DNA of 64,000 bases. It comes from Globisporangium splendens. Taxonomy: Eukaryota > Oomycota > Peronosporomycetes > Pythiales > Pythiaceae. The notes below the pieces were generated by a model. It was not told the DNA's origin, did no database searches, and saw only the letters and a list, made by a program, of their open reading frames with translations. Below are positions 53,701 through 63,580 of the stretch, in pieces. The position numbers were made by a program, and so were the translations under genes. Numbering within the stretch: position 1 is the stretch's first letter; every line of letters starts with the position of its first letter. Where the stretch lies: NCBI GenBank assembly GCA_006386115.1, contig VFIW01000116.1, positions 62,001 to 126,000 of the forward strand, read 5' to 3'.

Positions 53701-55301
53701 AAGATATCCAAAAGCCCAATGAAGTCGGATTTCGGGCTTATTCCAAATTCGTTCTGCTGGCGACGGATCTTGTTGTTGATACGGCTCACGAGCCAGTCGA
53801 AGAGCAAGCGGTAGCACTCCATCACGAGCGCGTTGCGCGTGTTCACAGCATGAGCAGCGTCCATGCGCACCACGAGCGTCTCGTTCGACGTGTGCAGCTG
53901 GCGTGTCGTCAGCGCATTCTCCAGTTGGTCGGGGGACACGCGCAGAAGCTTCGCCGCCATCGCAAAGTGGCGCACTCCTGTGCTGTTTCCGTCCACGATA
54001 TGCGCTTCAAGAACGTTGTCGTTCTGCTGGCTCTGGATCTCGGAAAAGTCAATGTTGCCCATGTGCAGCATCGCGGCAACGATCTCGAGCACGTTGGCGA
54101 CTTCGGTTTCGCTCATACCGATCAAGTGCATCGCACGGCACGTCTTCTCAAATTGCGCCGCGTCGACGACATTGTCGCGCCGCGTGTAGCAATCGCTCTG
54201 GTTCACGAGGCGGAACTGCGTCATATCGAGCAGCTGCCACGACGCGATCGTCTCCGTCTTGAGGGTCATGCTCTCAGCAGCTGCATTGCTGTTGTTCTGT
54301 GCCGCCATTGCGGATTTGGCAGCGGCGAGCAGCTCATAGAAAATGTGGAAGTTGCGCTCGTTCGCCGACTGTTTGATCACACGGATCTTTTCGAGCAGGT
54401 ACGTCCGGATGCGCGCGCCTGCGATCGTGTGCTGGCCATTGTTGCTGTTTTCAAACTGGAGCTCGATGAACTTGCCAAAGCGACTACTGTTGTCATTGCG
54501 CGTGGTGCGCGCATTGCCGAACGCTTCGAGGATCGGGTTGGACTGCAGCACTTGGGACTCAATGGAGGTCGTCGCCTTGGCCTTGGCGCTGTCAATACTC
54601 ATCGTCGAACTCGTACTCGTTGGCGGCGACGCGTTGGCCGCCGACGATGCGCTGCACGTGGTCGCGTAGTACTTCATCATGATCTTTGTGGCTTCGGTTT
54701 TGCCTGCGCCACTCTCTCCACTGATGAGGATCGACTGGTTGCGCGAATTGCGCACCATGTCCACGTACGCGGCCTTGGCGATGCCGTACAAGTGCGGCTC
54801 GGACGCTTGCAGCGGTGTGTCGTCCAGCACATGGTGACCGTCCAAGATCGCGCGGCCGTAGAGCTGCGGCAGCTTCTTGAACGGGTTGATCGAGATGAGG
54901 ATCTCGCCGATGCGGGTGTAGATGACGTCGCGCTCGTAGCGCAGTCGCAGCGAGTTCAGGATGGACGCCTCGTGGAGATGCGGGAGCGTCACGAGATCGG
55001 CCTGGTCCTGCTCCTCGCCCTGGTTCTGCAGCAAAACGTTCTCGCACTCGCCCGAGGACGCCTTGAACACCAGTGCGACGTCGCGGCACTTGGACGGCGA
55101 CGGCGCTGATGTTGAAGACGCGAGCTGGTCGCTCGACACGAACGAGGAGTCTGTAGCATCTGTGTTGTTGTCGGTGGGGTCGTTCAGGCGGACGCTGACG
55201 GCGCAGATCGCATTGTCTGGATCGCGGCTTACGCGAATGATCTGCGCCGAAGCCCACACCTGGGCCTGGTCCTGGATCCACACGCGCACGCCGACGTCCA
55301 T
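50721..55301 (-). CDS. Oomycete-type unconventional myosin with C-terminal FYVE finger
   Basis: A single 4.6-kb exon of 1,526 residues starting MDVGVRVWIQDQAQVWASAQ. The motor domain (about 90-830) has P-loop GESGAGKTEATK, switch I NDNSSRFGKFIELQF, switch II LLDIFGFED, and actin-site text MEIIRSTTPHYVRCIKPNDR. Several degenerate IQ motifs follow (LQKFCRMYQQRNRYQRIR, LQAQHRGRRARDFVQWVR). Next are a coiled coil, a Gln-rich stretch, and acidic/Ser low complexity. The C-terminal FYVE finger shows DSICKECHCKFSVLTRRHHC then RCCGHSFCFEHSTRKLLLPE and CDECFEMR, including the R-R-H-H-C-R phosphoinositide signature. It is probably a PI3P-directed actin motor on endosomes; cargo binding is inferred from the FYVE family. 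The absence of introns over 4.6 kb is notable beside its intron-rich neighbours. Confidence 0.95.
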   Translation of the reverse strand: MDVGVRVWIQDQAQVWASAQIIRVSRDPDNAICAVSVRLNDPTDNNTDATDSSFVSSDQLASSTSAPSPSKCRDVALVFKASSGECENVLLQNQGEEQDQADLVTLPHLHEASILNSLRLRYERDVIYTRIGEILISINPFKKLPQLYGRAILDGHHVLDDTPLQASEPHLYGIAKAAYVDMVRNSRNQSILISGESGAGKTEATKIMMKYYATTCSASSAANASPPTSTSSTMSIDSAKAKATTSIESQVLQSNPILEAFGNARTTRNDNSSRFGKFIELQFENSNNGQHTIAGARIRTYLLEKIRVIKQSANERNFHIFYELLAAAKSAMAAQNNSNAAAESMTLKTETIASWQLLDMTQFRLVNQSDCYTRRDNVVDAAQFEKTCRAMHLIGMSETEVANVLEIVAAMLHMGNIDFSEIQSQQNDNVLEAHIVDGNSTGVRHFAMAAKLLRVSPDQLENALTTRQLHTSNETLVVRMDAAHAVNTRNALVMECYRLLFDWLVSRINNKIRRQQNEFGISPKSDFIGLLDIFGFEDMAVNSFEQLCINYANEALQHQFNEYVFAEEQRLYRDEGIAWTFVDFPNNIACLELFEKKPIGIFSLTDQECLFPQGTDRALVAKYYGEFHKKAAHPHFHATAGFLRQTHFIVSHYAGKVTYTAEGFLAKNKDSFCESAAQLLSNSSSPLIQSLAAVGGVAADENVATTGDLIASTDVSASAVMSPMKAPSSNRVVIRRAKSSIAAVSVGTQFKMQLNELMEIIRSTTPHYVRCIKPNDRNVCDDFGCARVVEQLRSGGVLEAVRVARAGFPVRMSHQQFLDRYQRILLCEKSASSTKQQWSVAMRLDENLRKYARMIHGEDTKFTSPEGVSLGKTRVFFRRQPYEKLENYRSHVLKQSVIVLQKFCRMYQQRNRYQRIRKLVLKLQAQHRGRRARDFVQWVRQTMKATFLQKQIRAFCARRRFLRVRHAVLRLQCQFRRRVAARCVQKLREIRAAVRITTAWRCASAAKKYKHFRSAVIALQCAERMRVAKKQLRELRQESKNVAKLKEDNMQLKDELAQLKQQLEAMRNIMQQPAVQQQPTLQQPLLQQQQPVVDESEPQQEVAPLSPSHKVLTPEKKPKERFLHDNGNPNAADDGFVALRSRRLSFPARVEGSAQKPPIGASPEALAQFQRSSRAKVGRRRSLTDAAYTPGAAERRHSLDLWRAQQEQAEEEVRQLKDELKASAMSSTQLDDEERERVMRKLVASQIKAKTMRLQLNPSSSAFPEAVPEYDNGEDNNDDDDEDETRSELHWNEYDDDGDSSDDATPASRRAGRRRSHTVEDASFTRGGRQLYAAPVTVSKIYGRSSWNPRNLTPLPSDKYSRGLAAYFEDDGNDDDDDTDSLHRPMRSASLDFRPRSSSSASTWRSTFSITGPAALPRWSKDSICKECHCKFSVLTRRHHCRCCGHSFCFEHSTRKLLLPEMGYTERQRVCDECFEMRMFTDERTMVIPLSPEQRYSLGSSAPGVFPIAPMPKPKNDTEVMHVSKA

Positions 55302-56542
55302 GCTGCCGTCGCGGGTTCTCTGGCGGAATGGAACGGCGGAGGGGGATGCGGAAAAGATTCGAGGGATTGGATAGTGCGGCTGCCGAGGCCTTGGCTGCGC
55401 GCTTTCCTTGCTTTCCGTTGGCTTCGCGCTCTCTAATTTTATTTAACGTCGCGTTCTTTTCCTCCGCTCAGCTGCGGATGGGGAGCTCCTCCCTCTATCA
55501 CACGCTCTCTCCCTTCCGCCCAGTAATATTTGGGCCAAGTACGGAAGTGCGGCGACAGTGAGCAGCAGCTGGCGACTCACGAGTGCACGATCGCGCACAC
55601 CGCTGCCGCACACTCCAATGGAGATAGGCGCCTCCCCCCTTCTGCCGGCGCACGCGTGCGGAAGATCGGGGCATGATTTCTCATAGAGGTACCTAGTCTG
55701 ATCTGCGTGGCGGTTTCGCATCCGGCAAGATTCCGCCAACAAGCGGGCGGAATCCAGCGATTATAGCCAATTATAGCCGGATAAGAGAAACTTTCAGCCA
55801 ATCGGAACGCGGAGAACGCGATCTTTTTCCATTCGTTGTCGGGTTTTTTGAGGTTGTAGATGGATACTCTCCCTCCCTCTCGTTTATTTTATGGCCAGAA
55901 CAGCGCACATGCCTCCCATCAAGATGATCGCAGCCCAGTCAGCGGCGTCTTATGAGGATCCACCAAAAGCGTCAAGAGCGTCATGAGCGACACGCTAAAT
56001 TGGCGCGACATGCTATCCGTTGTGCTTGCTTATGTGCGCGGAGAGTGGCTCCGACCCACCGTACGCCACTGTTGTCCGCTTGCTCGAGACTCTGGCGTGA
56101 TGAATGTTGCACTTCTCATAGCCTGCTTCAATCACGACATGACACACGACATGACCACACGACGAGACGAACGTCCCGCGCATCGCACTGTCACACCACT
56201 TCACTCAAACTACCAAACCTGCCGGATAATATATGAAAAAATTAAAGGCGGAGGGAGGAAACGCGTCCGATCAAACACTCTTTCTTTCCAACCGCAGCGA
56301 GAACATGGCATAGAAATGGACGATCGACTCGGAACGAACGCTTCGTTTCCGACATCCACTTCCGCCAGGTCCTCGCTCGCTCGGTTGGTCGACCACAGCA
56401 CCAGTAAAGATGCCTACTATACTTTCTTTTCTCTTCTCTCACTTTCACGCCCGCTTGCATCTCCTTTTTCCTATATAAACAGACAACAATCAGCATCCAT
56501 CACGGTTCTTTCCCATGAACACCGTTCGATGACGCATTGCGT
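55302..56542. other. Intergenic region, myosin upstream flank
   Basis: A 1.24-kb region between the myosin start and the 3' end of the UBAP2-like gene. ORFs here, the longest 221 codons (55983-56648), have no recognisable content and overlap the UBAP2-like 3' end. A duplicated TTATAGCC motif (ATTATAGCCAATTATAGCCG) sits at 55760-55779. No RNA gene was recognised. Confidence 0.4.
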
Positions 56543-59500
56543 CTACGAGCTCCAGGCATGGGCGTGGCCGGCGTTGCTGCTGCTCGTGTCGTTGTTGCCG
56601 CTTCCGCTTTGGGTGCTGCTGTTTCCATACTGGCGGTACGATTGTTGATGAGATCCAGGGTGCTGCTGGTGTTGCGATGGAGATTGCTGATATCCTTGCG
56701 GCATCATGTGGCCCCATCCACCAATCGGTTGCGCACCGTACGAAGCCCATCCATAGTGCTGACCACCGTAAGACGCCGCCGACATACCAGCAGACACGTT
56801 TGGAACTGGAGGAGATGAGGTATGGTCACGAGAGTTTGGAGCGGCCGAGTTCTGGTAACCTTGGATGCCCGAGTTCGATCGTTGACTGTGGCTTTGTTGA
56901 CTGGACGAGATTGGTGCGGATCCCTTCCCGTGACTCTGAGGAGCAGCCTGTTGGTGACCATGGTGGTGGTGACCTTGGTGCTGCTGAATCGGTGGTTGCT
57001 GGAGGTACGCGCCACTGATTTCGCCGAAGCCTTGAGGAATAGCGCCAGCATATTCATGCTGGTGAGCTAGCAAATGCTGATCTTGGTATCCCACCGGAAT
57101 GCTGTTCACCAAATTAAAGTGAGACCATCAATGAATGAATGCAAGTTGCACAAAAATTCAACTACTGGTTCACTTACCTTGGAGGGTTGGAGAATCCTGG
57201 AATCGGACCTTCGACGCCATATGGAACGCTTCCGCGAGGTGGATACTGAGTTCGAGGGCTGTACTGCGCGTACTGTGTGTGGACAACAAAAGCAGGTCAG
57301 TTCACCTTCACATTGGAATCAAGCAGTTGTACACTCAATCATTTACCTGAGGGTTCTGGTAGTATCCATATCCTTGGTAGTAGCTGGCATAGTTGTACGG
57401 GTTGTATGGCAACGCCATTCCTGGTGGCGGAGGAGGAGCGTAATGTGGGTGGTATCCTTGTGGACCTTGCTGGTGGTGCTGAGGGATTCCTTGCTGCTGG
57501 TGTTGGCCGTGACCTTGTTGCGATTGCTGCTGTGCTTGTTGGTTGTGCTGCTTTTGCTGCTGTTGTCCTTGTTGTTGCTGCTGTTGAGTTTGTTGGAACT
57601 GAAGTTGCTGAATCTGTGCTCCCTGTTGAGCACCGTGCGAAGGAGATTGAGTAGCGCCAACTGCCGCAGCACCAGCATTAGCACCAGAGTTAGCGTTACG
57701 GCCACCGCCATTCTTTGGCGTACTGGAGGTAGGCGCAAGTTGGCTCTGCGCAATGTTACCAGCTGAAGCGTTGTTGTTGCCTCGGGCTCCAAGATCCATG
57801 GAGTACTGGTTGTATGAAGCTTGGTACAAACCAGACGACTTGGATCCGAACTCACCCGCAAATCCAGATCCCGAGCCGATTTTGGAGGCAGTTTGAGTCT
57901 GCGACCCAGCTTGAGACTGGAAGTGTCCTTGGCCACGCGTTGGCGTGCTTCGTTTGACTTCGTCAGGCTTTGGCAGTGACGCAGGCGAAGGTGCCGATGG
58001 AGCAAAGGTTCTTGGGGATTGAGAAGACTTTGGAGTGAGACGACCAGAGTCGACCGAGAGTCCTGGAGGCGCAGACGTCATTCCGCCAGCACTTTTACGC
58101 GTGCTTGAGGATCCTTCAGACTCCAGCTTGCGTGCAGGAGAAAGGGTCTTCTCCTTTGGCGAAGAAACTTGGGTACTTCTCCAGGCGCTTTGGGTAGTTT
58201 CAGTCTTCGAGACAGTTTTACCGCCATTCGTTGTCGAAGTGGTGGTAGTAGTGGTGGAGCTCCATCCACGAGGGGAAGTGGACTCGGCATGGTCGACCCC
58301 ATTAAACGAGAAACTTCCAAATTGCAACGAAAGGTTAGTCGTCGCAGCACTGTCCCACTTGCCCATTTTCAGATATTGCTTCGGACTCGATGCACTAGCC
58401 ACAGCAGATCTTGGCTCCGACCTTGGGACTTGGATGTCTTTAGGGGATCCAGGAACGACCGTAGGCAAGGAAGATGGAGTCTCGGTAGCAGCAACCGCAA
58501 CAGGGGTAAGAAGTGGACTGCCACGCGCCCACGCATTTGGAGTTGTCACAGTCTTGTTCTCGGTTGTCGTTGATGCCCACTCGCCGATTCCGGAAGTCGA
58601 AACATCTAATGAGCCCCAGCCAGACGAAATGCTCGGAGATTCGATCTTCGGTTCAGTCTTTTTCGGAGAAACAGCTTTTTCAACAGGCTCGCTCACAACA
58701 GGCTCGCTCGCAACAGGCTCGCTTACAACAGTCTCGCTCACAACAGGCTCTGAAGGTCTCGTCTTCTGTGGGCTTTTCTGTTCCACCTTCTTCGTTGGGC
58801 TTGGGCTCTTTGGTGCAGGAGCTGGCTTTTCGACAGGTTTTGGAGACGGTTCAATAGGCTTTGGCTTCGCAATGACGCCTGCCAGGTTTGGCTTCTTTGT
58901 CCAAGCACCCGTCAAGATAGGTCCCACCGGTGGAGGAGCAACATTAGCGGGAGCCGGAGTTGGAGCAGGCTTCGAAGACTTTGATCCAGTCTTTTTCGAC
59001 GTCGTTTCACTCTCTGGAGCTGATTCCAGTGCTGGATTTCCTTCAGTACCTTCACTGTTTTCGTTATCCCCAGCCTCGGCTGGATTTTCGCTGCTCTGCT
59101 CACGGTTGTCACTGCGAGAAACGCCTCCACGGCTGCCTCGGCCACGGCCACCACCGCGTCCGCCACGACCCGAAAACGAACTACCTCGGCCTCTGCCGGC
59201 TCCACGGCCGCCTCTGCCAGAGAATCTCTCCGCTGGTCCCGATTCATCTCCTTGAGAGTCGTTGTTGTATGATTTCTGGGAAGAGTAGTGTCCACGGGAA
59301 GATGGTTGTTGTTTCTTTCCTTTTTTCTCGACCGTCGCCCAGTCATCTTGACCTCCGCCACGGTAATCTTCCCACAATTCACTGATTGCGTTTTCAATTC
59401 GTTGGGCGTCGCCCTTGTGTTGCTCGAGCAAACGAATGATCTGGCTGTCTTCGGTGGCTGGAGGGCACAATTCACGGTATTTCGCGACCTGCGCAACATG

Positions 59501-59853
59501 CAAACAGATGCATAAGTGGGTATTGCGTGCTGTGTGCTTGAGCGTGCTTGCACATGTGTGCAAGAATATGCAATGAGAAGTCCAGTGACCAAAATAAGCT
59601 CTGGAACGGTATGAGCATTAAGAGGCGCTCTTCCACCAGCTTTGCATGCAAGCATGCACACAATCGTATGCACGCACACACACATACAACACACATAAAT
59701 GCATCCCTACGGAGCCGTAAATGTGCAATCACGTACTTCTCGCGCGGATTTGGAGGAGCCACTGCTGCTGGTGGTCTTGGTTGCCGTCGACGTCTCGCTC
59801 AGCTGCTGCTGGAGGTGCAGGCCTTTCTGTAGAAAGTATTCTCGTTTGCTCAT
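56543..59853 (-). CDS. UBAP2/Lingerer-like RGG protein with UBA/CUE-like domain
   Basis: Exon 1 at 59853-59737 (MSKREYFLQKGLHLQQQLSE), exon 2 from 59488 to about 57347, a short exon near 57280-57180 (YSPRTQYPPRGSVPYG), and a last exon near 57096-56543. The N-terminal part has a three-helix ubiquitin-binding-like segment (DSQIIRLLEQHKGDAQRIEN, then AISELWED), followed by WATVEKKGKK and an RGG block (GRGGRGAGRGRGSSFSGRGG). In the middle is LSLQFGSFSF, matching the LNLQFG-x-L-x-F motif of UBAP2/UBAP2L and insect Lingerer. The rest is Gln/Ser/Pro-rich and prion-like, ending with Tyr/Gly/Gln repeats. Family members bind RNA and nucleate stress granules. Assignment rests on domain order and the LQFG motif; function is inferred. 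Yeast Def1, which has a CUE domain and a Gln-rich tail, is the alternative. Confidence 0.8.
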
Positions 59854-60329
59854 GGTGTTTGGTCTTCTTCTGCTGTGTGTGGGTGCTGTTGTGCGCGTGT
59901 GGCTCTGCGGAGGACGGACGGGGGAGGCACTCACAGACAGAGCGGGAAGTGGCTTCTTCCTCGGACGTGTGCGTGGGTGCTTCGGGCGCTTTCGTAATGG
60001 GCGGCAGGCAAAGGGGGGCGGAGAGGCGGGGGGCCACAACGCGAGCCAAATCGAGCGGAGTGATGGTCACGAACCCACCAATAAACCTCACGAAACACCT
60101 TGTTGGCGAGGTTTTAGACTCAAAAAACCTCGATTGCAGTTGCTGTCGTGAAAGATCTTTCCGTTGAAGAGAGGGGAAAAGTGAAAGCAATGTCTTGTAT
60201 AGAGGGGAGCGAGAGTACACCTCTATACAAGACCAAATTTCCATCACTATGGTTCATTAACCAGACGGATCTGCTTTGCATGCAACTGGATGCAGTCAAT
60301 GCCAGTGGGAAACCCTTCCTGTTCTTAGT
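59854..60329. other. Intergenic spacer with inverted repeat
   Basis: Lies between the UBAP2-like start and the PPIH stop. It is purine/pyrimidine-skewed upstream of UBAP2-like. Apart from the hairpin at 60192-60233 nothing was recognised. Confidence 0.4.
60192..60233. repeat. Perfect 14-bp inverted repeat, 14-nt loop
   Basis: GTCTTGTATAGAGG at 60192-60205 and its exact reverse complement CCTCTATACAAGAC at 60220-60233. It lies 97 bases downstream of the PPIH stop, so in the minus-strand transcript it could be a 3'-UTR stem-loop. Confidence 0.85.
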
Positions 60330-61274
60330 CTATAACTCGCCGCATTCCGTGATCGTGATGCTGAGCTTCGGTTTGTTGTTGGGGCCGACGGGGACGCTCT
60401 CCATCTTGCGCAGCACGAGCAGCGATACAGGATCCAGCACTTTGCCGAACACGACGTGCTTCCCGTCCAGCCAGTCACATGGCGCGCACGTGAGGAAGAA
60501 CTGGCAACCGTTCGTCCCTGGGCCGCTGTTCGCCATGGAGAGCAGACCGGCTTCAGTGTGCTTGTGAACAAAGTTCTCGTCGGAAAACTTGTCGCCATAA
60601 ATACTGAGTCGTCCTGTGCCATCGCCCTGTGTGTATCGCACATTGAGAATAAAAAGAAAACGTCAACATCAAATACGGAAGCTGGAGTGATTTTAACAGC
60701 AGTGCTGCTCGTGCCTTCAGAAAGTCGCCACCCTGCAGCCACACAACATCAATTTTACACACACGCATACAAATTCCAGACGTGTCAGCATACATGATCG
60801 TTGCATATAGCACGATGGACCGAGTATGTCATTTCAAATGCACACGAGCGTACCTGCACCATGAAATCCTTGATGACACGATGGAACGTGCATCCCTTGT
60901 ATCCAACTGGCAATTCCGATTTCCTACATTCAGCGTCGCGCATAAATCAAACTGATCATCTCATGTGTTTGCAAATAAACATCCTCGCTATTTCCAAACC
61001 TGTATTCGCCCGTGCAGAATTGTCTTTTGAGAGATGCGCGCATCATAATCACACACAGCCACCCGCGCTCAGTCCAATGCCACATTCGCGCACATGCATA
61101 CTCACAGTCATTTACAAAGCTCACATAAGCGCACCTAAAGTTCTCGACGGTCTTGGGGCAGTCCTTCTTGAAGAGCTCCAGTCGGATTCTCCCTACGGGC
61201 GCGCCGCCGATGGCCACGTCGAAGAACACGACCGGGTGGCCGCGCTTCAGCGCTTCGCTCAGCGCCGCATCCAT
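60330..61274 (-). CDS. PPIH: Cyclophilin H-like peptidyl-prolyl isomerase (spliceosomal)
   Basis: A five-exon model, phase-checked: 61274-61135, 61023-61000 (24 nt), 60923-60854, 60732-60715 (18 nt) and 60626-60330, giving 182 residues. The spliced protein reads [55 protein letters not shown] then [28 protein letters not shown] and [13 protein letters not shown], and ends ITECGEL. The catalytic Arg (FHRVIKDFM), Phe and Trp (CDWLDGKH) are present. The insert and ending ([14 protein letters not shown], CGE) match PPIH/USA-CyP, which binds PRPF4 in the U4/U6 snRNP. The donor after exon 4 is GC (AAG|GCACGA), giving one GC-AG intron. It is divergent from the annexin gene. Confidence 0.93.
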
Positions 61275-61634
61275 CTCGTTTTGTTTGCAAGAGCCCTTTT
61301 GTGCGCATGCTTTCGGACATGCGTTCTAACAGGGCCTGTCATAAACGATAGTATCGACTTGTAGAGGGAGGACCAGTTTCGAAACTGGACGTGTTTCAGC
61401 TGGGTACAAATGACGTGGTGTGGTAAGCTCCTCTGCTAAGTATTATACTGTATTCACTTTATACGGGTTATCATATAGAAAAGAGAAAATACATACTGAA
61501 AGAGTCGTTGCCGCATGGTATCCACATAAAATCAACTTGGAAAGAAAAGAAGAGCAGGTGCATGATGCAAGAGAGAAACGAAGGGATTCATTTCTTCAAT
61601 CTCAACACAACCGAGAAAAGACACCAGCACCACA
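61275..61634. other. Divergent spacer PPIH / annexin
   Basis: About 360 bases serving as the 5' flank of both genes. It is AT-rich in 61430-61500 and purine-rich just before the annexin ATG. No firm motif was recognised. Confidence 0.35.
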
Positions 61635-63580
61635 ATGCAGCTCTACCCGCCGTCCGCGCACAACGCCTTCCACGGCGTGGGCATCGTGTTTCCGCAGCAT
61701 ATCGACCAGGCCGTGACGCAGATCCACGAGGCATGCAAGGGCTTCGGCACGGACGAGCAGACGCTCATCGCCGTGCTCGGCTCCAAGTCCCCCGAGACGC
61801 GCAACCTGATCCAGATGCGCTACAAGGAGCTCTACAAGAAGTCGCTCAAGGACCTCGTGAAGAGCGAGACGTCGGGCAACTTCGGCAAGCTGCTGCGCAT
61901 GATCTCGACGCCGCTGCCCGAGACCGAGGCCAACATCCTGCGGGACGCCACCAAGGGCATGGGCACCAACGAGAGTCTCCTCGTGCAGGTAACACACATA
62001 CAGAGAGAAAAATGACTTTGGTGACGACACATGCGTGTCTAACGACGGTTCTCTCACTATGTGATACTTAGATTTTGTCGGGACGTACGAATGAAGAGAT
62101 GAACATCTTGAAGAAAACGTACTTCAACCTGCACGGAAAAGATCTCGCGGTGATGCTGAGCTCGGAGCTCAGTGGCGATTTCAAGAAAGTGATCATGGCG
62201 CTGCTGCAGGTTGGTCTAGATCTTAAACATTGGTGTGAGCGTACTCTCACAGCACTAACTAACTCTGCACTTCTGCTTTAACAGTCGTCACAGCTGGAGT
62301 ACAATCCAGCCTTCCATAATGCTGCTAAGGCCGAAGCCGATGCCGTTGCGCTCTACAAATCGGGTCAAGGTCGTATCGGAACGCAGGAGGAGATTTTCAT
62401 TGGCATTCTGGTGGCGTGTCCTCCGGAGTATTTGAAGATGGTCGATGCGGTGTACGTCTCCAAGTACAACAACAACATCGCCAAGGCCATCGACAAGGAG
62501 TTCAGTGGGGACGCCAAGAGAAGTCTGAACTATTTGGTGAAATCCGTCATGGACCCGTATCCGACGATCGCCGAAGTGTTTGAGAAGACCATGAAAGGCT
62601 TTGGGACCGACGAGACTGGGCTCAGCACTGCTCTCGTGCGCTACCACTCGGTTCTCCCACATGTCAAGACTGCGTACAAGAAGTTGTACAACAAAGAACT
62701 TCGGGATCGTATCTACGGCGAAACGAGCGGCGACTACCGCAAACTTCTTCTTGAGATCTACGATGCACCACAAGATCCTCCGCCCACGAAAGCTGGTGCT
62801 GCACCAGTAGGTAGCGCTGCGGCAGGTGCTGCGTCAGCTCAGTCCTATGCTGCTGCTCCAGCCGCCACAGGATACCCAGCTCCAGCTGCTGCTCAACCTC
62901 ACGGTCAGGCTCCTGCTGCATATCCGGGGCAAGCGCCTGCTACAGCAGCGTACCCTGGCCAAGTACCTAGTGGTTATCCACCTCAGCAACCTGGCTACCC
63001 TGCGCAACCTCAGCAATCAGGATACCCTGCTCAACCGCAGCCAGGATATCCAGCTCAACCTCAACCAGGCTACCCAGCTCAGCCGCAACCAGGATACCCA
63101 GCTCAGCCGCAACCAGGATACCCAGCGCAATCGCAACCAGGATACCCAGCCCAAGCGCACTCAGGGTATCCTCCTGCTCAGCCTCAACCTGGTTACCCTG
63201 CGCAACAGCCAGGATACCCTCCACAACAACCGGGACATCCTCCGCAGCAGTCGGGTTACCCTCCGCAACAACCGGGCTACCCACCTCAGCAACCTGGTTA
63301 TCCTCCGCAACAGCCAGGATATCCACCTACGCAACAGCCAGGCTACCCACCTGCGCAACAGCCAGGTTATCCACCGCAGCAGCCAGGCTACCCACCTCAG
63401 CAGGGGTATGCAGCGGCCCCTGGGTATCCTCCTCAGGGTCAATACCCACCACAAGGGCAATATCCGCCAGCGCAGGGATACCCTCCACAAGGTCAATATC
63501 CACCGGCGCAAGGGTACCCTCCACAGGGTCAGTATCCTCCCCAAGGCCAATATCCTGGGTACCCGCCGCGAGGCTACTAG
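61635..63580 (+). CDS. Annexin with C-terminal GYPPQ-repeat tail
   Basis: Three exons, phase 0: 61635-61988, 62072-62209 and 62285-63580 (595 residues). Four annexin repeats are visible, each with the calcium-site turn: [42 protein letters not shown] and [14 protein letters not shown], with acidic cap residues downstream. The core ends near residue 320 ([10 protein letters not shown]). The remaining about 270 residues are Ala/Pro and then tandem GYPAQPQP and GYPPQQP units, ending [10 protein letters not shown]. Annexins bind acidic phospholipids in a Ca-dependent way. Gly/Tyr/Pro/Gln domains normally sit at the N-terminus (annexin A7/A11); here the tail is C-terminal. Such tails drive self-association or condensation and may bind penta-EF-hand proteins; that is inference. 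Oomycete annexins are abundant at the plasma membrane and cell wall. Confidence 0.95.
62990..63570 (+). repeat. GYPPQ/GYPAQ coding tandem repeat
   Basis: About two dozen 18-24-nt units encoding [15 protein letters not shown] and QYPPQG follow one another at the 3' end of the annexin ORF. The units vary in codon choice (GGATAC, GGCTAC, GGTTAT), so the array is maintained at protein level rather than by very recent duplication. Confidence 0.85.

Noticed and set aside
53268..55109. 613-codon plus-strand ORF
   Set aside because: Antisense of the myosin motor domain; no start context and no family content, while the minus strand carries all motor motifs.
58035..59255. 406-codon plus-strand ORF
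   Set aside because: Antisense of the UBAP2-like gene, with repetitive hydrophobic text mirroring Pro/Ser/Thr codons of the other strand.
62990..63570. Regular short repeats that could suggest a CRISPR array
   Set aside because: Units are in frame, encode GYPPQ-type peptides, lack unique spacers and lie in a eukaryotic gene.
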